The position numbers and the translations under genes were made by a program. From contig CP129469.1 in NCBI GenBank assembly GCA_030583665.1, positions 1,541,043 through 1,605,042 of the forward strand: a stretch of DNA of 64,000 bases, given 5' to 3'. The DNA comes from Candidatus Jettenia sp. AMX2. GTDB lineage: Bacteria > Planctomycetota > Brocadiia > Brocadiales > Brocadiaceae. This document shows positions 33,385 through 42,053 of the stretch, piece after piece. Under the pieces are notes generated by a model that had not been told where the DNA came from, did no database searches, and saw nothing but the letters and a program-made list of their open reading frames with translations. Every line of letters starts with the position of its first letter. Within the stretch, counting starts at the first letter, position 1.

Positions 33385-33449
33385 GCCTAACAAGGCGCTT
33401 CCAATCGGACGCGCAAAAGGCCGTGCGCCGTTGAAGCGCAGCGTTAGTT
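33385..33449 (+). other. attC site (plus strand)
   Basis: GCCTAAC (33385-33391) and GTTAGTT (33443-33449) enclose arms AAGGCGCTTCCAA and TTGAAGCGC, which differ by one extra base. This is a complete attC about 10 kb from the integrase and in the opposite orientation to the main array. Confidence 0.85.
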
Positions 33450-33521
33450 GCACAATACAGCAAGAGACTGGAACAATCAGACACGCATACACCTCGCAAA
33501 TCAAACGAAAGGAGCCCAACC

Positions 33522-34940
33522 ATGAGAGTGATAACGACACAGGGTCGCGAGATCGACCTGAAGCAGGACATATTCGACGGTTTAAAGATGCGTCTCCGGG
33601 GGCCAGTGTTCCTACCTGGCGACACCGGCTATGAGGAGTCCCGAACGGTCTGGAACGCCATGATCGATAGAAAGCCCGCCGCCGTTGCGCGCTGCCTCGG
33701 CAGTGCCGACGTCATCGCGTGCGTGCAATTCGCGCGCGAAAACGACATTCTGCTCTGCATCAAAGGCGGAGGACACAACATCGCGGGCCTCGCTACGGCC
33801 GACGGCGCGCTGATGCTCGACATGTCGCTTATGCGCGGCGTATGGGTGGACCCACATCGAAAGGTCGCCCACGCGCAGGCTGGTTGCCTGCTCGGTGACG
33901 TGGATCTCGAAACGCAGGTGCACGGGCTCGCTACCGTCCTCGGCTTCATCTCGCTCACCGGTATCGCAGGACTCACCCTGGGAGGTGGCTTCGGCTACCT
34001 AACAAAGCGTTGGGGCTGGACGTCTGACACCGTAGTCGGGATGAACGTTGTGACCGCCAACGCACGACTGGTGCGGGCGAGCAGCAACGAGAACGCGGAC
34101 CTCTTCTGGGGGCTGCGGGGTGGTGGCGGGAACTTCGGCGTCGTGACTGGCATCGAGTACGGGCTGTTCCCGGTCGGTCCTGAGATCGTCGGTGGTGTCG
34201 TAGCCTGGCCTGCAAGCGAGGCACCCAAGGTACTCGAGCTGTACCGAACGCTCGCCCAGACAGCCCCACACGAACTCACGCTCGTCGCGTTCATGCGCCC
34301 GGCGCCCCCTGCACCGTGGCTTCCGAAAGAGATGCATGGGAAGCCAATCGTGGCTGTGCTTGCCTGCTACAGCGGGAGACCCGAGGAGGGCGAGAAGGCC
34401 GTTGCCTCCATCAAGGCGTTCGGCAAGCCCATCGGTGATGTGCTCGTCCGCCGGCCGTACATGCAGATGCAGTCGCTGCTCGACGCTACACAGCCGAAGG
34501 GCCGGCGTTACTACTGGAAGAGCGAGTACCTCTCGCGTATCGAGCCCACCCTTTGTGAGAAGGTCATCGAGCATGCGAGCAGAATTCGGTCGCCTCACTC
34601 GGCTGTGATCCTGTTCCAGATCGAAGGGGCTCTGAACCGTCTCGAAGAGGACCACTCTCCCGTCGGCAACCGCGACGCGCGGTATGTACTCAACATAGCG
34701 GGTTCGTGGGAACAAGCGGACGAGGACCGAGCGAACATCGAGTGGGCACGCGAGGCATGGACCGACATGCGGCCGTTCTCGAACGGCGGCACGTACATCA
34801 ATTTCCTGACAGAGGACGAAGATCACGAACGCATCGAGGCGGCGCTCGGCAAGGGAGGACTCGAGCGGCTCGCTGAGGTTAAGGCGAAATGGGATCCGCA
34901 GAACGTGTTCCGCACGAACCGAAACATCAAACCGGCCTGA
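33522..34940 (+). CDS. FAD-linked oxidoreductase (berberine bridge enzyme-like)
   Basis: A 472-residue BBE-type flavoprotein. CIKGGGHNIAGLA contains the histidine used for covalent FAD attachment, GIAGLTLGGGFGYLTKRWGW is the second FAD-binding loop (without the cysteine of bicovalent members), and WDPQNVFRTNRNIKP is the C-terminal BBE motif. Members oxidise alcohols, sugars or alkaloid-like substrates with O2. The gene is strikingly GC-rich compared with everything around it and is bounded by two attC sites, so it is a laterally acquired integron cassette. Confidence 0.88.
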   Translation: MRVITTQGREIDLKQDIFDGLKMRLRGPVFLPGDTGYEESRTVWNAMIDRKPAAVARCLGSADVIACVQFARENDILLCIKGGGHNIAGLATADGALMLDMSLMRGVWVDPHRKVAHAQAGCLLGDVDLETQVHGLATVLGFISLTGIAGLTLGGGFGYLTKRWGWTSDTVVGMNVVTANARLVRASSNENADLFWGLRGGGGNFGVVTGIEYGLFPVGPEIVGGVVAWPASEAPKVLELYRTLAQTAPHELTLVAFMRPAPPAPWLPKEMHGKPIVAVLACYSGRPEEGEKAVASIKAFGKPIGDVLVRRPYMQMQSLLDATQPKGRRYYWKSEYLSRIEPTLCEKVIEHASRIRSPHSAVILFQIEGALNRLEEDHSPVGNRDARYVLNIAGSWEQADEDRANIEWAREAWTDMRPFSNGGTYINFLTEDEDHERIEAALGKGGLERLAEVKAKWDPQNVFRTNRNIKPA

Positions 34941-34953
34941 GAGATGGCAGTGC

Positions 34954-34980
34954 GCCTAACAACCGGTTGCAGCGTTAGCG
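34954..34980 (+). other. Minimal attC-like site (27 bp)
   Basis: GCCTAAC and GTTAGCG are separated by only 13 bases (AACCGGTTGCAGC), which contain the palindrome AACCGGTT. It follows the FAD oxidoreductase stop by 14 nt. It looks like an attC that lost its variable centre. Confidence 0.65.
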
Positions 34981-35025
34981 GTTCTCGATCAGCAAAAAAA
35001 GATTAAAAGACAGAAATCAAAAGAG

Positions 35026-35274
35026 ATGGATAATGTCAGGAAGCAGATGCCAGCCGATGATCGTGAGTTGATATACAAATTCGAAAAGACTCTTTCCTCA
35101 AGAGAAGCTTCTCATAAGGAGGGAATTGTTCTGCTTCAGTTACGTCAGGAAAACATTGATTACTTCAATGCCAACCTCGAGCAGATAATTTTCCCGGCAA
35201 GGAAGGCGCTCTCGGAAAACGACTATCAGAATGAAAGACAGCGCGAAATACGCAAAAATTGTCGGGTGGTCTGA
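35026..35274 (+). CDS. Small hypothetical protein upstream of HicB
   Basis: An 82-residue charged helical protein: DDRELIYKFEKTLSSREASH, KEGIVLLQLRQENIDYFNAN, LEQIIFPARKALSENDYQNE. No family is recognised. Its end overlaps the start of the HicB-like gene by 44 nt, suggesting a coupled two-gene cassette. It does not resemble HicA. Confidence 0.5.
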   Translation: MDNVRKQMPADDRELIYKFEKTLSSREASHKEGIVLLQLRQENIDYFNANLEQIIFPARKALSENDYQNERQREIRKNCRVV

Positions 35275-35470
35275 AGAAGATCAATGTTATGTCGGGAGTG
35301 CGCCGGGGCTGATTCCCGGCGGTTGCCATGGCGACGACGAGAAACAAGTCTTTGAGGAGTTGTGCCAAATCGTTGAAGAAGCCATAGAGTTGTACCGGAA
35401 GAACACTATGCCTCTACCGCCCGCAACCTCAGGCCACGACCTCGCGAATCGCCTGCAGAACATCGCATAA
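35231..35470 (+). CDS. HicB-like protein
   Basis: A 79-residue protein with the HicB fold pattern (YAKIVGWSEEDQCYVGSAPG, then DDEKQVFEELCQIVEEAIEL). No HicA toxin is adjacent. The stop codon lies in the GCATAAC box of the following attC, which shows that it is part of an integron cassette. It may serve as an orphan antitoxin or regulate something else. Confidence 0.65.
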   Translation: MKDSAKYAKIVGWSEEDQCYVGSAPGLIPGGCHGDDEKQVFEELCQIVEEAIELYRKNTMPLPPATSGHDLANRLQNIA

Positions 35471-35541
35471 CACGTTGCGCACCCGAATCACCATGTCGGC
35501 ACTTCGCGCCTTGTAGTTCACAGGTTAGCTCTGCGTTAGAC
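35465..35541 (+). other. attC-like site (plus strand)
   Basis: GCATAAC (35465-35471) and GTTAGAC (35535-35541) match core boxes, and the HicB-like stop lies in the first box. The internal arms (ACACGTTGCGCAC and GCGCCTTGTAGTT) pair only partly. Confidence 0.6.
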
Positions 35542-35681
35542 GGAGAAGTACGACCTCATATTCATTGGAAATAAGGATGGTTTTACTATATCAATTATTT
35601 GCGAAAAAATGTTTGCCATACAGTATAGGGGCGAAGCATTTGTTAGTGTGAAATAAATTTCATCTTAAGAGCAAGAATATT

Positions 35682-36510
35682 ATGTCAGATTTGAAATCCT
35701 ATGAGAAGCTAAAATTCGAAAAATTATTAGGTATGGATTCAGGTTATGTCCTTGATTTTTCAAATAGCACATTTCATGATTTCATTTTAGAAAGCACGGG
35801 TATTGACATTTATAACGAAAAGTATAATTGGAGTAGTGGGTCGAAAGCTAATCGTCTTAGAGCCTTCTGGCAAGAAGAATCAAACAATCAGGTTACAAAA
35901 CTAAATTCTGATTTGTTGGAGCACTGGAAGACACTAAGGCTTATAAATAAATCGGAGATAGGTAAAAGAGAACAACAATTATATGTATATGAGGAATGCA
36001 TTCAAATAAATGAAAGACTTAGACAGGAATCGATAGAAAATCATATTGAGGTTATTAAACCGTATTATGATGAAAAAGGTTTTTCGTTGTTAGCTAAATC
36101 GATACGAGAAAGCATTCAAAAAAAATGAACCCGAAGCTGCTATTGATCGATTACACACATATGTTGTTAAGTATATTAGAAATCTTTGCGATAAACATGA
36201 AATTGAATATGATAAGGATAAACCTCTGCATAGCTTCTTCGGAGAGTATGTTAAACATCTGAAAGATAAAAAAAAGATTGAGTCTCAGATGACTGAAAGG
36301 ATATTGAAATCTTCTATCTCTGTTTTTGAGGCATTTAACAAAGTAAGAAATAGTCAGAGTTTTGCTCATGACAACGCGATATTGAACTATAACGAAAGTA
36401 TGCTAATTTTTAAAAATATCTCCAGCATAATTGAATCCATAGCATCTATTGAAGAAGATCAGAAAAATGACGAAAAAACGGGAGAGAACAAAATATACAA
36501 AACGTTTTAA
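35682..36510 (+). pseudogene. Abortive infection (Abi C-terminal domain) family protein, frameshifted at an A8 run
   Basis: The first frame (MSDLKSYEKLKFEKLLGMDS ... LAKSIRESIQKK) ends at 36128. In another frame the sequence continues as NEPEAAIDRLHTYVVKYIRN, PLHSFFGEYVKHLKDKKKIE and AFNKVRNSQSFAHDNAILNY to 36510. That second half is the recognisable Abi C-terminal domain. The break is at eight consecutive A (about 36117-36124); one base fewer restores a continuous protein of about 276 residues. It could be a sequencing error, a real mutation or a phase-variable switch. Confidence 0.75.
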
Positions 36511-37323
36511 ATAATTACACGTATTGTGTTGGTTCAGCGTAAATTGGACAAACCCAAAACTGTACAATTACATGAGGTTTCTTCGGCAGCATTATGTAAT
36601 TTTTATCTATTAGCCCCATAGTGAAACCATGATTATGGTTTTAACTTTTTTTAATCCTGAAGGGATGTCATGATTATAGTAAAAGATACAAATCATGGAT
36701 AAACCCCGAAGGGGTGACAGAGAATACAGATTCTTCATGCTACCCCTTCGGAACTACCGTTGTTTTATGCCACCCCTTCGGGGTTGTTGGTTTTTGCTTG
36801 TTCATTTACTATAATCATGTCAGCCCTTCGGGCTTGGCGCGGCCTTTGGCCGCAACCAAATTAGAAATTTGAATTTCGAAATACGAAACAATTTCAAATG
36901 CGTTCTTTGCACCTTTTCGATGAACTATTACGATTTATTTTTTTTTCTAATCCCGAAGGGATGTCATGATTATAGTAAAAGATACAAAACATAGGATAAA
37001 CCCCGAAGGGGTGACAGAGAATACTCCGTAGAAGAAACATATTTTTATTATCGCGGTAGCTCACCAACGCCGTAAGCCGGACTACTGTATTGGTAGAAAT
37101 GAAACATAACCAGATCATCCAGCCTACATCACAAAATGGCGTGGGCAAATAGGTAGTGTTAGATGGGGACCTCATATTCATTGGAAAGAAGCTTGTAGCT
37201 ATGTTTCTTTTGCGCGTTTCTACAACCCCCTTTACCCCCCTTTGCTAAGGAGAAATTATGACTGCCAAGCCCGTTAGACACACATGACATGTACCGGCGG
37301 TGACCGTCCGACAGAGGGATCTT
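36511..37323. repeat. Repeat-rich intergenic region
   Basis: Contains at least two direct CCCGAAGGG-type units (36652-36720, 36948-37019) and inverted copies (36741-36830). A segment with CAGCCCTTCGGGCTTGGCG and CCTTTGGCCGCAACC (36810-36860) recurs at 45687-45726. A block at 37222-37275 (CCCCCTTTGCTAAGG, ATGACTGCCAAGC) recurs at 28045-28100. No gene is supported. Confidence 0.78.
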
Positions 37324-38061
37324 TCAGTGTGCGGACATTGCCCCATGCGACGAAGGCATGTTTTTCCCTGCATCATATTTCCTGAATTCATTAAAAGCGG
37401 CCTCGGCTTCGGCATTCATTCCTTTCAGAAGATAAGCAACACCTAAATAGTTATGTGCTGTTCCCAGATTTGGATCTAACTCAAGGGCCTTTTTGTGCGC
37501 TGCAATGGCTTCGTCCAGCCTTTTCTGTTTACAAAAGGTCAAACCCAGTTCATTATAGGCCGAAGCAAATTTGGGGTCCAGAGACAAGGCCCTCTGCTGC
37601 ATCTTAACGGCATCGTCGAATTGTTCATTCATACGATAAACCACCCCCATGTTGAAGTAGACCTTTGGGTCATTTGGGTTTAATTTCACCTCTTTTTTGT
37701 ATATCTCTATCGCCTTGTCAAATCTCCCCTGGGTATAATATGCCATTCCAAGTTTTTCATATGCTTTCACCATTGCAGGGTCAAGTTCCAATGCCCTTTC
37801 CCATGCTGCGGTCGCCTCATCAAACCCGCCCTTTTTAATATGTTCCACTCCGTAATCGTAATATTCTGCTGCCGACATTTTTCCCGGAAGTTTCACTTCT
37901 TTTTTCGCCTCCTGAACATTTACATACTCTCCTTTTGCGGCCTCTCCGCCTGATTGTGCGACTCTGTATGTTTCTTCCCTGCCGCACCCCCCTGTTAGCG
38001 ATAGAAGCGCTATTGCACCAACAGCAGTTATCAGTGATACGTTCTTTACAACTATACCCAT
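37324..38061 (-). CDS. TPR-repeat lipoprotein
   Basis: A 245-residue secreted lipoprotein. A signal peptide of about 25 residues ends in the lipobox LTGGC. After a linker, residues 65-235 form about five tetratricopeptide repeats (MVKAYEKLGMAYYTQGRFDK, PKVYFNMGVVYRMNEQFDDA, ASAYNELGLTFCKQKRLDEA). TPR lipoproteins commonly scaffold envelope complexes, for example pilus or secretion assembly. It stands alone between a repeat region and the isoprenoid gene. Confidence 0.88.
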   Translation of the reverse strand: MGIVVKNVSLITAVGAIALLSLTGGCGREETYRVAQSGGEAAKGEYVNVQEAKKEVKLPGKMSAAEYYDYGVEHIKKGGFDEATAAWERALELDPAMVKAYEKLGMAYYTQGRFDKAIEIYKKEVKLNPNDPKVYFNMGVVYRMNEQFDDAVKMQQRALSLDPKFASAYNELGLTFCKQKRLDEAIAAHKKALELDPNLGTAHNYLGVAYLLKGMNAEAEAAFNEFRKYDAGKNMPSSHGAMSAH

Positions 38062-38199
38062 AGTATCCTCCAGATTAATTAAGTCTCACGAACACATTTA
38101 TTGGCAGGACAAGTGTCTCCACTTGCCGTATTTACAATTCTCATGCATAAACCGAACCTGTGAATGGCAGGGGAAACGGAACAAAACCGGAATGGGTTA

Positions 38200-39183
38200 T
38201 CAGGACATCCTTTGAGCCATAAAAGATGCGATTTCCTTAAACACGGCCTTGTTTTCAACAGGAATCTCATCAATTATTTCATAAGCCTGTTGTACAAGAT
38301 TTTGAGCGTAGTTTTGTGCATATTCTATAGCATGATACTTTTTATAAATATCCAGTACTACTGCAACATCACTATCGGTCGTTTCATCCCGCGATTTTAC
38401 CATAATATCGCACAAATGCCTCTTGTCGTCTGTTGAGGCGGTCTCTAATGTATAAGAGTAAAGAAAACTTGCCTTACCCTCTTTCACATCAGAACCAACC
38501 ACCCCTCCACGGCCTTTACCGTGCGTTAAGTCGATCAGATCATCACGGATCTGAAATGCAGGGCCCATTGTCTTCCCAAGCATCCATATTTTTTCTACAA
38601 CCTTTTCAGAAACACCTGATATAATAGCTCCGCCAACCATACCACAGGCAAGATAATACCCTGTCTTTAGTTCCACCATTTTCATGTACTTATCAACAGT
38701 AAAGTCCTCTGCCCCTCTTGCAGCTATATCAATCGCCTGACCTTCCACGGTCTTTCCGTAAGTTAAGGTTAAAACCTCCAAAAGCTTTATTTTTATTTCC
38801 AATGCTACCGGACTTGCCAAAATACTTTTATATGCACATGCAAGTAGATAGTCACCGGCATTAATCGCATGGGCTATGCCGTATTTTACCCAAACGGTAG
38901 GCTGATCACGCCTGACTGTATCACCATCCTCAATATCATCGTGCATGAGGAACATATTATGCATGGCTTCCACGGCAAGTGCGAAATGTATTGCATCGCC
39001 TGGTTTTCCACCCAAGGCCTCACAGGTAATCAGACAGATTGCTGGTCTTACCCGCTTCCCGCCGGTATTCATGTGATGCCATACAGGCTCGCTCAGGTAA
39101 TCTTTTCTATCCGGAGGAATAAGCTCTTTCAGGAGATGATTTATTCTCGCACCATACGTTTTTATCGATTCGTCAATAGACAT
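38200..39183 (-). CDS. Polyprenyl diphosphate synthase
   Basis: A 327-residue trans-prenyltransferase. The first aspartate-rich motif is in FLMHDDIEDGD and the second in FQIRDDLIDLTHGKGRGG, with the GGKRVRP entry motif at residues 35-41. It condenses isopentenyl diphosphate with allylic diphosphates; the chain length (C15, C20 or longer) cannot be assigned by eye. It is on the same strand as efp and hemW, and the IspH-UbiA fusion gene is nearby. Confidence 0.9.
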   Translation of the reverse strand: MSIDESIKTYGARINHLLKELIPPDRKDYLSEPVWHHMNTGGKRVRPAICLITCEALGGKPGDAIHFALAVEAMHNMFLMHDDIEDGDTVRRDQPTVWVKYGIAHAINAGDYLLACAYKSILASPVALEIKIKLLEVLTLTYGKTVEGQAIDIAARGAEDFTVDKYMKMVELKTGYYLACGMVGGAIISGVSEKVVEKIWMLGKTMGPAFQIRDDLIDLTHGKGRGGVVGSDVKEGKASFLYSYTLETASTDDKRHLCDIMVKSRDETTDSDVAVVLDIYKKYHAIEYAQNYAQNLVQQAYEIIDEIPVENKAVFKEIASFMAQRMS

Positions 39184-39214
39184 CCCGGGTCCTTTTCCTT
39201 AATTAGCTTATACA

Positions 39215-39772
39215 CTATTCCCGGCTAATAAACTCACCGGTCCTTGTGTCTACCTTGATTACCTCGCCATTATTGATAAACAACGGTACCTTTACAATAA
39301 GGCCTGTCTCTAACTTTGCAGGTTTATAGACATTTACTACCGTATCACCCTTCATGCCAGGATCCGTTTCCACAATCTTTAATGCTACAGATGGCGGCAA
39401 TTCTATGGAAATTGCCTTATCTTCATAAAAAGCAATTTTTGCCTGACTATTTAAGGTCATATAAAGAATAGCATCTCCGACTACTTCTTCCGGCAGCAAT
39501 ACCTGCTCATAATTTTCCGTATCCATAAAACAATAATTGCTGCCATCTTTATACAAATACTCCATAACACGATGCTCCAGAAATACATCTTCTATTTTAT
39601 CGGTAGACCGGAATCGTTTCTGAACGATATTACCTTGTTTCAGGTTCCTCAATTTTGCCTGCACCATCCCTCTCCAGTTACCCGGGGTTACGTGCTGGTA
39701 ATCAACTACAAGGTACAACTCGCCGTCGAGTTTAATCATTAACCCCTTTTTGATTTCTGTGGCGCTTACCAA
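39215..39772 (-). CDS. efp: Elongation factor P
   Basis: A 185-residue protein with the three OB/KOW-like domains of EF-P. It relieves ribosome stalling at polyproline stretches. The domain I loop that normally presents a modifiable Lys or Arg after HV-PG reads HVTPGNWRG, with Asn at the position aligned to Lys34 of E. coli EF-P and an Arg two residues later. The C-terminal signature (GLIVKVPLFINNGEVIKVDT) is canonical. 38 nt separate it from hemW. Confidence 0.93.
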   Translation of the reverse strand: MVSATEIKKGLMIKLDGELYLVVDYQHVTPGNWRGMVQAKLRNLKQGNIVQKRFRSTDKIEDVFLEHRVMEYLYKDGSNYCFMDTENYEQVLLPEEVVGDAILYMTLNSQAKIAFYEDKAISIELPPSVALKIVETDPGMKGDTVVNVYKPAKLETGLIVKVPLFINNGEVIKVDTRTGEFISRE

Positions 39773-39809
39773 TCTCTTAACTCCTTCATAAAATAAACCG
39801 AATGAATAT

Positions 39810-40952
39810 TTATAAAAATTCTGCCATTACACTATCCGCTACAAACAGCCCCTTTTCCGTAAGTTTTAGCCTCTCATTATCGTAATTGATAAACCCGTCA
39901 TGTATCAGTTTGTGTATCGTGTCTCCAAACCGGTCATCCAGGGTATATCCGAAACGTTCGATAAAATCAGTATTTGATATCCCCTGCCGCAATCGCAGAG
40001 ACATAATAACCGTTTCTGATGCAAGCCGGTCAGGAGGTAAGGATTCACGAAAGGATTTTATATCTGCCGGCGATCCCTTACTATAGCAAAATATATCTCT
40101 TTCATTCATGGTACGGATACCATCGATAAAAGAAAATGCACCGGCACCAATTCCTGCATAACCGGTGTTTTCCCAATAGACGCGATTGTGTGAACATTCA
40201 TATCCGTTCTTTGCAAAATTAGAAATTTCATAATGATCGTAACCATTGCTGCTCAGGTAACGGATCGCTGCTTTATACATCTCCAGTTCAATTTCTTCAT
40301 CAAGTTTGTTTATCATGCCGCCCTTCAAATCCACGGTAAGTGGCGTCCCTTCTTCATAGGTGAGCGAGTAGGTTGATATGTGTTCAGGATTCAGCTCGAC
40401 CAGATTTGTTAAATCACTCTTCCATTCATCAAGGGATTGATCCGGACATCCGAACAGCAAGTCAACTGCAATATTTGTAAAGCCTGCTTCTCTCAGCAGG
40501 GAAAAGGTCTTCCTCGCATCATCGCATGAATGAACACGCCCAAGGAATGTTAATTGTTTATCCTGAAATGACTGTACACCTAAACTTACACGGTTCACCT
40601 GGTATTCCTTTAACAACCTTGCCTTGCCCATTGTCAGCGAACCGGGATTGGCTTCAAAGGTAAATTCCTTAATTCCGGAAACGGGAATATACGAGACAAC
40701 AGATCTCAGCAACTTTTCCAGATAGTATTCGGATAACAGACTCGGGGTCCCACCCCCTATATAGACCGTAGTAAACGTGTACCAGGGCATCAAGGTCAAG
40801 GTACGTAGTTCTACATCGACAGCTTCAAGATAGTGCTCGATTGTTTTTGAATCAGAGACTATAGAATTAAAATCACAATAATAACACTTTTTCTCACAAA
40901 AAGGGATATGCAAGTAAAGTGCTTTCGGGGGGATATTATTTCCTGAAATCAT
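39810..40952 (-). CDS. hemW: HemW, radical SAM heme chaperone
   Basis: A 380-residue radical SAM protein. The N-terminal LYLHIPFCEKKCYYCDFNS carries the CxxxCxxC cluster motif, YIGGGTPSLL and VNRVSLGVQSFQ follow, and SHNRVYWENTGYAGIGAGA is the HNxxYW motif that separates HemW from HemN. HemW inserts or delivers heme to respiratory proteins. The start overlaps the glycosyltransferase stop by 4 bp. Confidence 0.9.
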   Translation of the reverse strand: MISGNNIPPKALYLHIPFCEKKCYYCDFNSIVSDSKTIEHYLEAVDVELRTLTLMPWYTFTTVYIGGGTPSLLSEYYLEKLLRSVVSYIPVSGIKEFTFEANPGSLTMGKARLLKEYQVNRVSLGVQSFQDKQLTFLGRVHSCDDARKTFSLLREAGFTNIAVDLLFGCPDQSLDEWKSDLTNLVELNPEHISTYSLTYEEGTPLTVDLKGGMINKLDEEIELEMYKAAIRYLSSNGYDHYEISNFAKNGYECSHNRVYWENTGYAGIGAGAFSFIDGIRTMNERDIFCYSKGSPADIKSFRESLPPDRLASETVIMSLRLRQGISNTDFIERFGYTLDDRFGDTIHKLIHDGFINYDNERLKLTEKGLFVADSVMAEFL

Positions 40953-41710
40953 CGTATACTGTTAAAACTGATTTTTTTCTTTATTGCCTGTTCCTGGATA
41001 CTAACCTGCCGTGTACAGGCAAGCGCTTTCTCAATGATGTTTTTATAGTAACACAGTCGCGTTTCCGGATCTTCCAGAATGCCTTTAAATCGTTTTGTAA
41101 GGTCTTTATAGATAAGTGTAACAGGAATCTCTTTCACCCGCAAGCCTATCCGCCATGCCTGTATCCAGAACTGCAGCGGCATACCGTATCCATGTTCCGT
41201 CAAATGCAATAATTTTAACTGTTTAACCTTATATGCCTTAAAACCACAAAATGCATCGGTGAGATTGTATCCTGTTATACGATTTAGAATGCCGGTAATC
41301 TCTTTGTTAATCCTGTATCTGTCAGGCGGAACACCTTGGTTTACCCTTGTATTGGGAAAATACCTGGAACCAGATAAAATATCGTAGTCATATGACGGGA
41401 TTTCATTTAAGAATAATGATATTTCTTCCGGTTCATGTTGTCCATCACCGTCTATTGTCAAAAGATATTCGTACCCGTGCTGAATGGCAAATCTGAACGC
41501 ATCGATAATTGTCTTACCATAACCAAGGTTTCGTTTGTGGGTGATTACATGAATACCATTAATATCTATTAACTGTTCGCAAAGGTCATTCGTAGATCCA
41601 TCGTCTATTACTAAAATATCCAGAGGAAATTTCCTAACCTTCCGGATGATAGTATACACATCAATCTCATTAAAGACAGGTATAGCAACGAGAATTCCCT
41701 GTTTACTCAT
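40949..41710 (-). CDS. Family 2 glycosyltransferase (polyprenyl-phosphate mannose/glucose synthase-like)
   Basis: A 253-residue GT-A protein: ILVAIPVFNEIDVYTIIRKV, DILVIDDGSTNDLCE (nucleotide-sugar DDGS motif), LTIDGDGQHEPEEI (DxD-like metal site) and ILSGSRYFPNTRVN. It lacks C-terminal membrane helices, like DPM1-type synthases that transfer a sugar to a polyprenyl phosphate. It precedes hemW in the same transcription unit; the pairing is probably not functional. Confidence 0.87.
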   Translation of the reverse strand: MSKQGILVAIPVFNEIDVYTIIRKVRKFPLDILVIDDGSTNDLCEQLIDINGIHVITHKRNLGYGKTIIDAFRFAIQHGYEYLLTIDGDGQHEPEEISLFLNEIPSYDYDILSGSRYFPNTRVNQGVPPDRYRINKEITGILNRITGYNLTDAFCGFKAYKVKQLKLLHLTEHGYGMPLQFWIQAWRIGLRVKEIPVTLIYKDLTKRFKGILEDPETRLCYYKNIIEKALACTRQVSIQEQAIKKKISFNSIR

Positions 41711-42053
41711 AGTCAGTCATTCAAAAAAAATCTCTAAATACATCACCATTAACCGGTATAATAACGTTTTTTTTGATCACGGTGATTACAGAATATCTAC
41801 CGGTTATTATAGAAAAATGGTTGTTTGTATTACAAGCAGTATTTTCCAGTATTTTCAATGACATGAAATATTTGACTTATTCTATCATTGCTGATACAAT
41901 TTATGCGCATTTAAGGGATGGCAGGGATAGTGTTAAGCGTGCAGGGATAAGGTATTTTGTCTAACGGAATATATGGCAGTATGTAAGCATGATGTATGCA
42001 AATACTTAATCTGCTGCATGCAAACAATAGGGAAAGTCGCCGGAGGAAAAACA

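Noticed and set aside
33999-34826. Long minus-strand frame opposite the FAD oxidoreductase
   Set aside because: GC-rich genes often leave open antisense frames; the product is Arg/Leu-rich with no domain and the sense strand has clear BBE motifs.
36652-37019. CCCGAAGGG repeats as a CRISPR array
   Set aside because: Units are palindromic pairs scattered in both orientations over many kilobases, without regular spacers or cas genes.
36894-37181. 95-residue minus-strand frame
   Set aside because: Its sequence is translated CCCGAAGGG repeat DNA with no protein signature.
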